A stretch of 64,000 bases of DNA from Curtobacterium pusillum. GTDB taxonomy: Bacteria > Actinomycetota > Actinomycetes > Actinomycetales > Microbacteriaceae. Location of the stretch: positions 122,217 through 186,216 of the forward strand of contig NZ_VDZH01000001.1 in assembly GCF_007673235.1 (NCBI RefSeq). Direction: 5' to 3'. The notes below the pieces were generated by a model. The model was given only the letters and a program-made list of their open reading frames with translations. It ran no database searches and had not been told where the DNA came from. Shown piece after piece: positions 50,675-58,026 of this stretch (position 1 is the stretch's first letter; every line of letters starts with the position of its first letter). Both the position numbers and the translations under genes were made by a program.

Positions 50675-52213
50675 TCACTTGACCGCGAGCTTCGACAGGT
50701 CGAGCCGCGAGTTCGTGCCGTCGTACGGGAAGCCGGTGACGCCCTTCCGCACCGCGGTGATCGACGTGGCCGTGTAGAGCCACTCGCCGGCCGCGTCCTC
50801 GCTGACGAGCTTGGCGGCCTTCTGCAGGTCGGCGACCTTGTCGGACTCGTTCGTCGCGGCGACCGAGTCGGCGTACAGCGACTGGACCTCGGCGTTGTCG
50901 TAGCCGAAGTAGTAGTCCGGGTTCGCCCAGTTGCCGAAGTCGCGCGACTCGACGTGGTTCACCATCGAGAGGTCGAAGTCCTTCTTCTCGAACACCTGCG
51001 ACAGCCACGTGGCGAAGTCGACCCGCTTGACCGTCAGGGTGATGCCGACGTCGGCGAGCTGCGACTTGAGCACGTCGCCGATCGTGGCCGAGTAGACGTT
51101 CGCGTACGTCAGCGTCAGCTTGAGGTTCGTCGCCCCGGCCTCGGACAGCAGCTTCTTCGCGTTCGCGGGGTCGTACGCGTCGATGTCGGTCAGGTCCTGG
51201 TAGCCCGGGTCCAGCTCGGGGATGGGGCCGCCCTGCTCGACGCCGGTGCCGCCGATCGCCTTGATGATCGCCTTCGAGTCGATCGCCTGCCGGATCGCCT
51301 GGCGCACCTTCTTGTCGGTGAACGGTGCCTTCGCGTCGTTGAACGCGAGCGTGTACTTGTCGGTCGTCTTGCCGGTGTGCAGCGTGATGTCCGAGCTGTT
51401 CTCCAGCTGGCTCTTGAGCGTGCCGTCGACGGCGGTCTGCACGTCGAGGTCGCCGTTCGCCATGGCGTTCACCGCGGTGGACGGCTGGGTGATGTACCGG
51501 AAGACGACCTTCGCGACCTTCGCCTTCGTACCCCAGTAGTCGGCGTTGCGCTGGAAGGTGAGCGAGTCGCCCTGCTTCCAGCTGGACACCTCGTACGGCC
51601 CGGTGCCGTTGGCGGAATCGGACAGGTCGTTCTTCGCCGACTTCTCGAGCACGAGTCCGGCGCGCCCGGTGAGGTTCCAGAGCAGGTCGGAGTCGGGCTT
51701 CGCGAGCTTGAGCTCCACCACACCGGAGGACGGCGAGGTGATCGACAACACGTTCGCGAGCTGTGCGGAGTCGACGTACGACTCGTTCGACTTGACCTGC
51801 TGCAGCGACCAGACGACGTCGGCCGCGGTGACGTCCTTGCCGTCCTGGAACGTCGTCCCGTCGCGGAGCGTGAAGGTGTAGGTCAGCCCGTCGGAAGAGA
51901 CCTCGTGCTTCGACGCGAGCACGTCGCGGACGTCACCGTCCGCGGTACGGCCGACGAGTCCCTGGTAGACGTTGTCGATGAGGACCTGGTCGAGCGCGGC
52001 ACCGGCCTGCGTGCGGATGTCGAGGCTGGTGGGCTCGAGTACGAGACCGACGCGCACGGTGGCGTCGGCGCCGCCGTCCTCGTTCGACGATCCGGAGCAG
52101 CCGGTGAGCACGAGGGCCGAGGCGACGGCGACCGCGGTGGCGGCCAGGGCTGCACGGCCGAAGCGAGTTCGGCCGGGACGGGCACGGTCGAAACGGGCGG
52201 AGAGCGGACTCAT
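50675..52213 (-). CDS. Peptide/nickel-type solute-binding lipoprotein (family 5)
   Basis: A 512-aa binding protein. Its signal peptide (residues about 18-38) ends in the lipobox LVLTGC, so it is lipid-anchored outside the membrane. Family 5 features are TVRVGLVLEPTSLDIRTQAG, DGLTYTFTLRDGTTFQDGKDV, GTGPYEVSSWKQGDSLTFQR, and KVRQAIRQAIDSKAI. GGAAGGA precedes the ATG. First gene of the importer operon, 57 bp after an alpha/beta hydrolase gene. The ligand could be a peptide, a siderophore or a metal chelate. Confidence 0.94.
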   Translation of the reverse strand: MSPLSARFDRARPGRTRFGRAALAATAVAVASALVLTGCSGSSNEDGGADATVRVGLVLEPTSLDIRTQAGAALDQVLIDNVYQGLVGRTADGDVRDVLASKHEVSSDGLTYTFTLRDGTTFQDGKDVTAADVVWSLQQVKSNESYVDSAQLANVLSITSPSSGVVELKLAKPDSDLLWNLTGRAGLVLEKSAKNDLSDSANGTGPYEVSSWKQGDSLTFQRNADYWGTKAKVAKVVFRYITQPSTAVNAMANGDLDVQTAVDGTLKSQLENSSDITLHTGKTTDKYTLAFNDAKAPFTDKKVRQAIRQAIDSKAIIKAIGGTGVEQGGPIPELDPGYQDLTDIDAYDPANAKKLLSEAGATNLKLTLTYANVYSATIGDVLKSQLADVGITLTVKRVDFATWLSQVFEKKDFDLSMVNHVESRDFGNWANPDYYFGYDNAEVQSLYADSVAATNESDKVADLQKAAKLVSEDAAGEWLYTATSITAVRKGVTGFPYDGTNSRLDLSKLAVK

Positions 52214-52270
52214 GGGTGGTGGGTTCCTTCCGGCGCGGTGGCGACGGTCGTCGCGCGCGCTTGGACGAGG

Positions 52271-53221
52271 TTAGCGGCGGCCGGTGTCGTCCGGCGACGG
52301 TTCTTCGATCCGGTGCAACAAACCGTTACGTTCCGCCCATGCCCGAATTGCCGTGGCCAGTTCGAGGGGCGCCTGGTTCTGCACCGCGTGCCGGGCCTCC
52401 ACGGTCACGATCGAGGCGTCCGGCAGGCGTTCGGCGAACTGCGCGTGGAGCTTCGGGGAGACGTAGCCGCGGTCGCCGCGGACGAGCAGGATCGGCACGT
52501 CGAGGGCTTCGAGGTCGGGCCACGCGTCGGCGAACCGCCCCACGGAGGACGTCCGTCCGGCGGGCAGGTGCGGGAAGTGGTGCCGGCGGACCAGCCGACC
52601 GTCCGCGCCGAGCCGCGTGGTGTGCCGGGCCTCGCGGAGGAGCACGGCGCGGTCGTCGCCCACCCGGGCCTCGACTGCCCGGTCGACGACCTGGTCGAGA
52701 GAGGCGAACGGCTCCTCGGCCTCGAGCGCGCGGGCGATCCGGTCGACCGCGCGCTGGGCGAAGTCCGGCGACATGTCGACGAGCACGAGGCCGGTGACGC
52801 ACTCGGGCGCGAGGGCGGCGAGGCGGGCGGCGAGGATCGCGCCGAGCGAGTGCCCGACCACGATGCCCGGCGGGACCTCCAGGGCGTCGAGCGCAGCCAG
52901 CACGTCGGGGGCGGTCGCGTCCGCTGCGTAGTCGGCGTCGTCGCGCCAGGCGGATCGGCCGTGCCCCGGCAGGTCGATGGCGACCGCCGGCTCGCCGACG
53001 GCGAGCGCGGTCTGGTCGAAGCTGTGCGCGTCGATGCCGAGCCCGTGCAGGTAGGTGATCCGTGCCTCCAGTCCGTCCGCCGTGTCCCACCGGATCGCGG
53101 CGATCTCCTGTCCGGCCGTGGTGCGGACCACCTGCCTGGAGGCGCGGAGCGGCTCCGCCACGCCGCTCGCGCTGGCGAGGTCGGTCAGGTCTGCGAATTC
53201 GTCGTCGGGATCGGTGGGCAC
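52271..53221 (-). CDS. Alpha/beta-hydrolase
   Basis: A 316-aa hydrolase with a short N-terminal extension. The core shows ARITYLHGLGIDAHSFDQTA near residue 70, VAIDLPGHGRSAWRDD, the nucleophile elbow GIVVGHSLGAILAARLAAL near 135, Asp in PILLVRGDRGYVS, and His in VEARHAVQNQAP near 285. It could be an esterase or a siderophore-releasing hydrolase, given the iron box next to it. I chose the GTG at 53221 because upstream codons run into the iron box and the divergent gene. Confidence 0.85.
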   Translation of the reverse strand: MPTDPDDEFADLTDLASASGVAEPLRASRQVVRTTAGQEIAAIRWDTADGLEARITYLHGLGIDAHSFDQTALAVGEPAVAIDLPGHGRSAWRDDADYAADATAPDVLAALDALEVPPGIVVGHSLGAILAARLAALAPECVTGLVLVDMSPDFAQRAVDRIARALEAEEPFASLDQVVDRAVEARVGDDRAVLLREARHTTRLGADGRLVRRHHFPHLPAGRTSSVGRFADAWPDLEALDVPILLVRGDRGYVSPKLHAQFAERLPDASIVTVEARHAVQNQAPLELATAIRAWAERNGLLHRIEEPSPDDTGRR

Positions 53222-53258
53222 GGGCTCGATCCTCGCACCGTCCGGGGGTCTGGTCGCG

Positions 53259-53277
53259 TTAGGTAAGGCATGCCATA
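53259..53277 (+). promoter_or_regulatory. Iron box (DtxR/IdeR-type operator)
   Basis: TTAGGTAAGGCATGCCATA matches the 19-bp DtxR/IdeR consensus (TWAGGTWAGSCTWACCTWA) at 16 positions. It overlaps CATACT (53274-53279), which lies 6 bp before the GTG of the siderophore-interacting gene. Iron-loaded regulator should therefore shut that promoter, and perhaps the divergent hydrolase promoter. Confidence 0.85.
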
Positions 53278-53285
53278 CTCGGGGT

Positions 53286-54182
53286 GTGGCAGCCCGGTAC
53301 CGTGTCTTCTCCGTCCGCGTGGCCGCCGTCACGTCGCTCACCCCGAGTTTCGTCCGGGTGACCCTGACGGGCGACGCCCTCGCCGAGTTCTCCTCCGTCG
53401 GCCTCGACCAACGGATCAAGATCGTGCTGCCCATCCCCGGCCACGGGTTCACCGACCTGCCCGACGGCGAGGACTGGTACGGCGCCTGGCGTGCCTTGCC
53501 CGATGCCGTCCGGAACCCGCTGCGTACCTACACGGTCCGTTCGTTCCGGCCCGACGCCCGCGAGCTCGACATCGACTTCGTCGCGCACGGCGACACCGGG
53601 CCGGCGTCGCGCTGGGTCTCCTCCTGTCGCGTCGGCGAGGAACTCCGCATCGTCGGACCCGCCGTGCCCGACTCGCCCGCGGAGCTCCCGACCGGCGCCG
53701 CCGAGTTCGACCCCGGCACCGCGAACCGGATCCTGCTCGCCGGCGACGAGACGGCCGCTCCCGCCATCTGCGCCATCCTCGAAGCGCTCGACGTCGCCAC
53801 CGTCGGGCACGTCTTCATCGAGGTCCCGACCGACGCCGACCGGCTGCCCGTGTCCGCGCCCGCCGGGGTCGAGGTCCGCTGGATCGCCCGGAACGGTGCC
53901 ACGCACGGCGTCCGGATGACCGACCAGGTGCACGCCTGGGCTTCCACCGTCGCCTCCGGACCGGCCTGCGGGGACACCGTCGAGCTCGCGGACGTCGACG
54001 TCGACGAGCAGGTGCTGTGGGACATCCCCGCTGCCGCCGACTCTCGCCCCGTCTACGCCTGGATCGCGGGCGAGGCCGGCTGCGTGAAGGAGCTCCGCCG
54101 CCACCTCGTGCGCGGTGTCGGACTCGACCGGAAGCAGGTCGCGTTCATGGGGTACTGGCGGCACGGCAGGGCCGAGAACTGA
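53286..54182 (+). CDS. Siderophore-interacting protein (FAD/NAD(P)H ferric-siderophore reductase)
   Basis: A 298-aa flavoprotein of the SIP family (ViuB/YqjH) that reduces ferric siderophores in the cytoplasm to free iron. The FAD site is PLRTYTVRSFRPDARELDIDF, written as LRTYTVR near residue 80. Further motifs are LLAGDETAAPAICAILEAL near 155 and the C-terminal VYAWIAGEAGCVKELRRHL near 260. GTG start with CATACT 6 bp upstream and no Shine-Dalgarno sequence. Controlled by the iron box; coupled to the ATPase gene that follows. Confidence 0.95.
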   Translation: MAARYRVFSVRVAAVTSLTPSFVRVTLTGDALAEFSSVGLDQRIKIVLPIPGHGFTDLPDGEDWYGAWRALPDAVRNPLRTYTVRSFRPDARELDIDFVAHGDTGPASRWVSSCRVGEELRIVGPAVPDSPAELPTGAAEFDPGTANRILLAGDETAAPAICAILEALDVATVGHVFIEVPTDADRLPVSAPAGVEVRWIARNGATHGVRMTDQVHAWASTVASGPACGDTVELADVDVDEQVLWDIPAAADSRPVYAWIAGEAGCVKELRRHLVRGVGLDRKQVAFMGYWRHGRAEN

Positions 54183-54985
54183 ACGCCGCGGCCGGGCTCC
54201 CGACCACTGCGCTCGGTGCCCGTGGGCTGACGCTCGCGTACGACGACCGCGTCGTGGTGTCCGCGCTCGACGTCGACGTCCCGGACGGTGAACTCACGGT
54301 CATCGTCGGGCCGAACGCCTGCGGGAAGTCCACGCTGCTGAAGTCCTTCGCGCGGACCCTCAAGCCGACTGCGGGCACGGTGTACCTCGACGGGTCGCCG
54401 ATCTCCTCCCTCCGCCCGAAGGCCGTGGCGCGCCGGGTCGGCATGCTCCCGCAGACGCCCATCGCGCCCGACGGCATCACCGTCCGCGACCTGGTGTCCC
54501 GCGGACGCTTCCCGCACCAGGACCTGCTGCACCCGTCCTCCGGGTCGGACCGGATCGCGGTGCAGGCGGCGCTCGAGCAGACGGAGACCGTTTCGCTCGC
54601 TGATCGAAGCGTGGACGAGCTCTCGGGTGGGCAGCGGCAGCGGGTGTGGATCGCGATGGTGCTCGCGCAGGAGACCGACATCGTCCTGCTCGACGAGCCC
54701 ACCACCTTCCTCGACATCGCGCACCAGTACGACGTGCTCGAGCTCGCGTCGGCCCTGCACGCCGCCGGTCGGACGGTCGTCGCAGTGCTGCACGACCTCA
54801 ACCAGGCCGCGCGGTACGCCACCCACGTGATCGCGATGCGCGACGGGTCGATCGTGGCGTCCGGGCCGCCGGCCTCGGTCGTGACGGCCGACCTGGTCGA
54901 GGACGTGTTCGGCCTGCCGTGCGTGGTCGTCCCCGACCCGGAGACGGGCACGCCCCTCGTGGTCCCGCGGCGCCGCGCCGCCTGA
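54179..54985 (+). CDS. Ferric-siderophore ABC transporter ATP-binding protein (FecE/FepC-like)
   Basis: A 268-aa ATPase with Walker A VGPNACGKSTLLKSFARTL near residue 40, Q-loop RVGMLPQTPIAPDGITVRDL, signature ELSGGQRQRVWIAMVLAQ, Walker B IVLLDEPTTFLDIAHQ, and VLHDLNQAARYA. The frame has no ATG, GTG or TTG near the expected start. The only good candidate is a CTG that overlaps the upstream stop as CTGA; the next GTG would remove the first beta strand. No siderophore permease or binding protein is next to it, so these must be encoded elsewhere. Confidence 0.9.
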   Translation: MNAAAGLPTTALGARGLTLAYDDRVVVSALDVDVPDGELTVIVGPNACGKSTLLKSFARTLKPTAGTVYLDGSPISSLRPKAVARRVGMLPQTPIAPDGITVRDLVSRGRFPHQDLLHPSSGSDRIAVQAALEQTETVSLADRSVDELSGGQRQRVWIAMVLAQETDIVLLDEPTTFLDIAHQYDVLELASALHAAGRTVVAVLHDLNQAARYATHVIAMRDGSIVASGPPASVVTADLVEDVFGLPCVVVPDPETGTPLVVPRRRAA

Positions 54986-55010
54986 CGCGCTGGCGGTCGC
55001 GCCGCGCGCG

Positions 55011-55103
55011 CCGAGGTCGCACGAAGTGCCGCTCCCGTGCGCCGCGCGCGGCACATCGTGCGACCTCGGCAACCCGCGCGCGGCGCGTTGTGCGACCTCG
55101 ACA
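55011..55103. repeat. Island repeat with long inverted arms, copy 1
   Basis: CCGAGGTCGCACGA (55011-55024) is perfectly complementary to 55056-55069, and pairing continues inward through GTGCCG/CGGCAC after one mismatch. A third partial arm (GTGCGACCTCG) follows at about 55090-55100. Confidence 0.8.
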
Positions 55104-55139
55104 CCGGACGCGACGCGTCTGCCGTGAACGCACGCCGCC

Positions 55140-55185
55140 CCGGACGGGAGGCACGGTGCGAGCCGGCACCGCGCCTCCCGTCCGG
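55140..55185. repeat. Family B hairpin, copy 7
   Basis: CCGGACGGGAGGCACGGTGC pairs with GCACCGCGCCTCCCGTCCGG with one mismatch. The T-A pair of GGACTGG/CCAGTCC is replaced by G-C in both arms. Confidence 0.8.
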
Positions 55186-55216
55186 TGACCGGTCGCCGCG
55201 ACCGCCGCGACCGCCG

Positions 55217-55306
55217 CGAGGTCGCGAAATTTGCCGCTCGCGCGCACCGCAAGCGGCACTTCGTGCGACCTCGACGACGTGCGCGCGGCGCGTTGCGCGA
55301 CCTCGG
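55217..55306. repeat. Island repeat with long inverted arms, copy 2
   Basis: CGAGGTCGC (55217-55225) pairs with GCGACCTCG (55265-55273), and inner GCCGCT with AGCGGC. The trailing GCGCGCGGCGCGTTG with a third arm also matches copy 1. The middle has diverged to GAAATTT. Confidence 0.75.
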
Positions 55307-55307
55307 G

Positions 55308-55664
55308 TCAGCGGTAGTTGCCGTCCTCGAGGCCGGCCTCGATCTCGAAGCGGTTCCGCAGCGGGTCCCGGCCGGCCAGCGCGTAGACGATCGGCATGAG
55401 CATGCCGTACCGACGCCACTGGTCGACGTGCACGCGCTCGTGCCGGAGCACCCGATCGCCGTCGTTGTCCCGCGTCAGGTACACCGAGCCGACGCACGTT
55501 CCACCACGTCGGAACACCCAGCGCGGCAGGCCGGAGCACACGACCAGCCCGTCGACGACCCGCACCTTCCCGGTGGAGAGCGGGACGCCGACGGCGAGGC
55601 CCACCGCCGTCGCGAACAACCACCCCGCCCGGGACACGGGGGAGTCGAGCAGGGGATTCCGCAC
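55308..55664 (-). CDS. Small HExxH-motif protein of unknown function
   Basis: A 118-aa protein with a hydrophobic stretch near the N-terminus (WLFATAVGLAVGVPL, about residues 15-29) and a metallopeptidase-like VLRHERVHVDQWRRYG motif near residue 75. The C-terminal RNRFEIEAGLEDGNYR has further acidic residues. It could be a minimal zinc protein, but no known family is certain. The GTG start is 3 bp after the stop of the flavoprotein gene, so the two are co-transcribed. Confidence 0.7.
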   Translation of the reverse strand: MRNPLLDSPVSRAGWLFATAVGLAVGVPLSTGKVRVVDGLVVCSGLPRWVFRRGGTCVGSVYLTRDNDGDRVLRHERVHVDQWRRYGMLMPIVYALAGRDPLRNRFEIEAGLEDGNYR

Positions 55665-55666
55665 CG

Positions 55667-57070
55667 CTACTCCGGGCGGCCGTAGGTCTCGAGCAGTCGG
55701 AGCCAGATCTCGTTCATCGTCGGGTAGGCGGGGACGGCGTGCCACAGGCGGTCGACCTGGACCTCGCCGACGATCGCGATCGTCGCGGCGTGCAGCATCT
55801 CGGCGACGTCCTGTCCGACGAAGGTGACCCCGACGACGACCCCGCGGTCCTCGTCGACGACCATCTTGGCGCGTCCGGTGTACCCGTCGGCCTGCAGCGA
55901 GGCGCCGGCGACGTTGCCGAGCTCGTACTCGACGGCACGGACGTTCAGGCCCTGCTCGCGGGCCTTCGCCTCGGTGAGGCCGACGCTCGCGACCTCCGGG
56001 TCGGTGAAGGTGACCTGGGGGACCGCGGCGTGGTCGGCCGTGGCGACGTGCGCTCCCCACGGCTCGGTGTGCAGCGGCGTGCCCTGGTGGCGGGCGGCGA
56101 TCGCCTCGCCGGCAGCGCGCGCCTGGTACTTGCCCTGGTGGGTGAGGAGGACGCGGTGGTTCACGTCGCCGACGGCGTACAGCCAGTCGGTGCCCTGCAC
56201 GAGCATCGTGTCGTCGACCTGCAGCCAGTCGCCGGCGGTCAGCCCGACGGACTCGAGACCGAGGTCCTTCGTCGTCGCGGCACGACCGGTGGCGGCGAGG
56301 ACCTCGCTCGTCACCAGGGTGCTGCCGTCGTCGAACGTGGTGGTGACGAGGCCGTGCTCGTCGCGGTCGACGCGGGTGGGGTTCACGCCGGTGCGGACGT
56401 CGACGCCGAGCTCACGGAGCGAGTCTGCGATGAGTTCCCCGGCGAACGGCTCCATGCCGCCGAGCAGCCCGTGCCGTGCGACGAGGGTGACCTTCGCCCC
56501 GAGGGACGCCCACGCGGTCGCGAGCTCCGAGCCGGAGACACCGCCGCCGATGACGAGGAGGCTCTCCGGGACCTGCTGGGCACTCGTCGCCTCACGCGTG
56601 CCCCACGGCTTCGCGTCGGCCAGGCCGGGGACGTCGGGGAGGGTGTGCAGCGACCCGGTGACGACGGCGATCGCGGCGGCGGCCGTGTAGCTCGTCCCGT
56701 CGACCTCGAGCGTCTTCTCGCCGGTGATGCGGGCGTGTCCGCGGATGAGGTCGATGTCGGCGGAGTCGAGCCAGGAGACCTGCCCGTCGTCCTTCCAGTC
56801 CGAGGTGAACGAGTTCCGTCGGGCGAGGACGTGCGCGGCGTCGAGGTCACCGGTGACCGCCTGCTTCGCGCCGTCGAGTCGCTTCGCCGCAGCGAGGGCG
56901 TGACCACTGCGCAGGAGGGCCTTCGACGGCATGCACGCCCAGTAGGAGCACTCGCCGCCGACGAGCTCGGCTTCCACGATCGCCACCGTCAGGCCGCGCT
57001 TCTTGGCGTAGTCCGCCACGTTCTCGCCGACTGCGCCGGCGCCGATCACGATGAGGTCGTAGTCCGTCAT
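55667..57070 (-). CDS. FAD-dependent pyridine nucleotide-disulfide oxidoreductase (class I)
   Basis: A 467-aa homologue of dihydrolipoamide dehydrogenase, mycothione reductase and mercuric reductase. FAD motif DLIVIGAGAVGENVADYAKK starts the protein. The redox disulfide is in GGECSYWACMPSKALL near residue 45, the NAD(P) motif LLVIGGGVSGSELATAWASL near 175, GDVNHRVLLTHQG near 305, and the C-terminal His in HAVPAYPTMNE near 450. No 2-oxoacid dehydrogenase genes are nearby, so the substrate is uncertain. TACGCT lies 7 bp before the ATG, so it is probably leaderless. Confidence 0.92.
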   Translation of the reverse strand: MTDYDLIVIGAGAVGENVADYAKKRGLTVAIVEAELVGGECSYWACMPSKALLRSGHALAAAKRLDGAKQAVTGDLDAAHVLARRNSFTSDWKDDGQVSWLDSADIDLIRGHARITGEKTLEVDGTSYTAAAAIAVVTGSLHTLPDVPGLADAKPWGTREATSAQQVPESLLVIGGGVSGSELATAWASLGAKVTLVARHGLLGGMEPFAGELIADSLRELGVDVRTGVNPTRVDRDEHGLVTTTFDDGSTLVTSEVLAATGRAATTKDLGLESVGLTAGDWLQVDDTMLVQGTDWLYAVGDVNHRVLLTHQGKYQARAAGEAIAARHQGTPLHTEPWGAHVATADHAAVPQVTFTDPEVASVGLTEAKAREQGLNVRAVEYELGNVAGASLQADGYTGRAKMVVDEDRGVVVGVTFVGQDVAEMLHAATIAIVGEVQVDRLWHAVPAYPTMNEIWLRLLETYGRPE

Positions 57071-57159
57071 GGGGCCGAGCGTACGCGGATCGGCATGGGT
57101 CTCGCCGAGCGCGGTGCGTCGGGCGGACGTGCCACCGTGTCAGCGTGCCGGACGCGCGA

Positions 57160-57981
57160 TCAGGCGGTTCGGGACGCGCTCGTCAGGGCGCCGACCGCGC
57201 GCAGGATCACGCCCAGGTCGTCGACGGCACGGTCCGGGTCGACCGGTGCGAACCCGGTGAGGGCGGCACCGGCGAGCCGACGCCCACGGGTCGCTGCCTG
57301 GATGCGCTCGACGAGCCCGGCACCGTCGAGGCCGAACGGCACCGGTTCGAGCAGTCCGTCGACCTCGGACGGGTCGAGCACGTCGAGGTCGACGTGCACG
57401 AAGACGGCGTCCGCGCCGGTGGCGTCGACGGCGGCGGCGATCGCGTGCGGGGTCGCTGCGTCGACGTCGAGGTGCACGATGCCCGCCCGGTCGAGGGCGT
57501 TCGTCTCGGCGTCCTCGATCCCGCGCACACCGGCGACGACGACGTGCGACGCAGGCACCACGGGGAGGGCGGGGAAGAGGTCGTCCGGCCGGTCGACGAG
57601 CAGTCGGAGCACGGCGGTCTCGGCCGCGACGGGCTGGGCACGGTTCAGGGCACGGAAGCCGCTCGATCCGGCGATGCGCACGAACGCGGTGTCCGGTCCG
57701 AGCCCGACGGTGACACCGAGGATGCTCGCGCCGTCACCGCCGACGACGAGGACGGGTTCGCTGGCGACGCCGGTCTCCTCGGCGACCCGGTCGGCCACGG
57801 CGAGCACCGAGGTGTACCGGGCGACCGCGGTCTCGAGCCGGTCACCCGCACCCGCCGGGACGTCGATCACGGTGGTGGACGCTCGGGGGAGGTCGGCACC
57901 GATCGCCGTCGCTCCGTCTCCGAGGCGCATCGCACGGGACGACGCCGAACCCTGCCACTGACCGACCACGAGGAACTGCAT
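57160..57981 (-). CDS. Arginase/agmatinase-fold protein lacking key metal ligands
   Basis: A 273-aa protein of the ureohydrolase fold. The third metal motif is kept (FVHVDLDVLDPSEVDGLLEP near residue 195). The first has lost its His (VVGGDGASILGV instead of GGDHS), and the second motif DAHxD is replaced by RIAGSSGFRAL. A two-manganese centre cannot form in the usual way, so normal arginase activity is unlikely. CAGACT lies 6 bp before the ATG. A structural, binding or altered hydrolase role is possible. Confidence 0.85.
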   Translation of the reverse strand: MQFLVVGQWQGSASSRAMRLGDGATAIGADLPRASTTVIDVPAGAGDRLETAVARYTSVLAVADRVAEETGVASEPVLVVGGDGASILGVTVGLGPDTAFVRIAGSSGFRALNRAQPVAAETAVLRLLVDRPDDLFPALPVVPASHVVVAGVRGIEDAETNALDRAGIVHLDVDAATPHAIAAAVDATGADAVFVHVDLDVLDPSEVDGLLEPVPFGLDGAGLVERIQAATRGRRLAGAALTGFAPVDPDRAVDDLGVILRAVGALTSASRTA

Positions 57982-58026
57982 CGTCTCAGTCTGTCAGGTG
58001 GGGTCCGACGTCGCCCGTGGACGGGA

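Larger units (their letters stand above)
54986..55307. other. Convergent intergenic repeat island (ABC ATPase/HExxH protein)
   Basis: A 322-bp gap without genes. It holds two copies of a large inverted repeat with a family B hairpin between them, the same plan as the island at 18484-18784. Confidence 0.8.
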
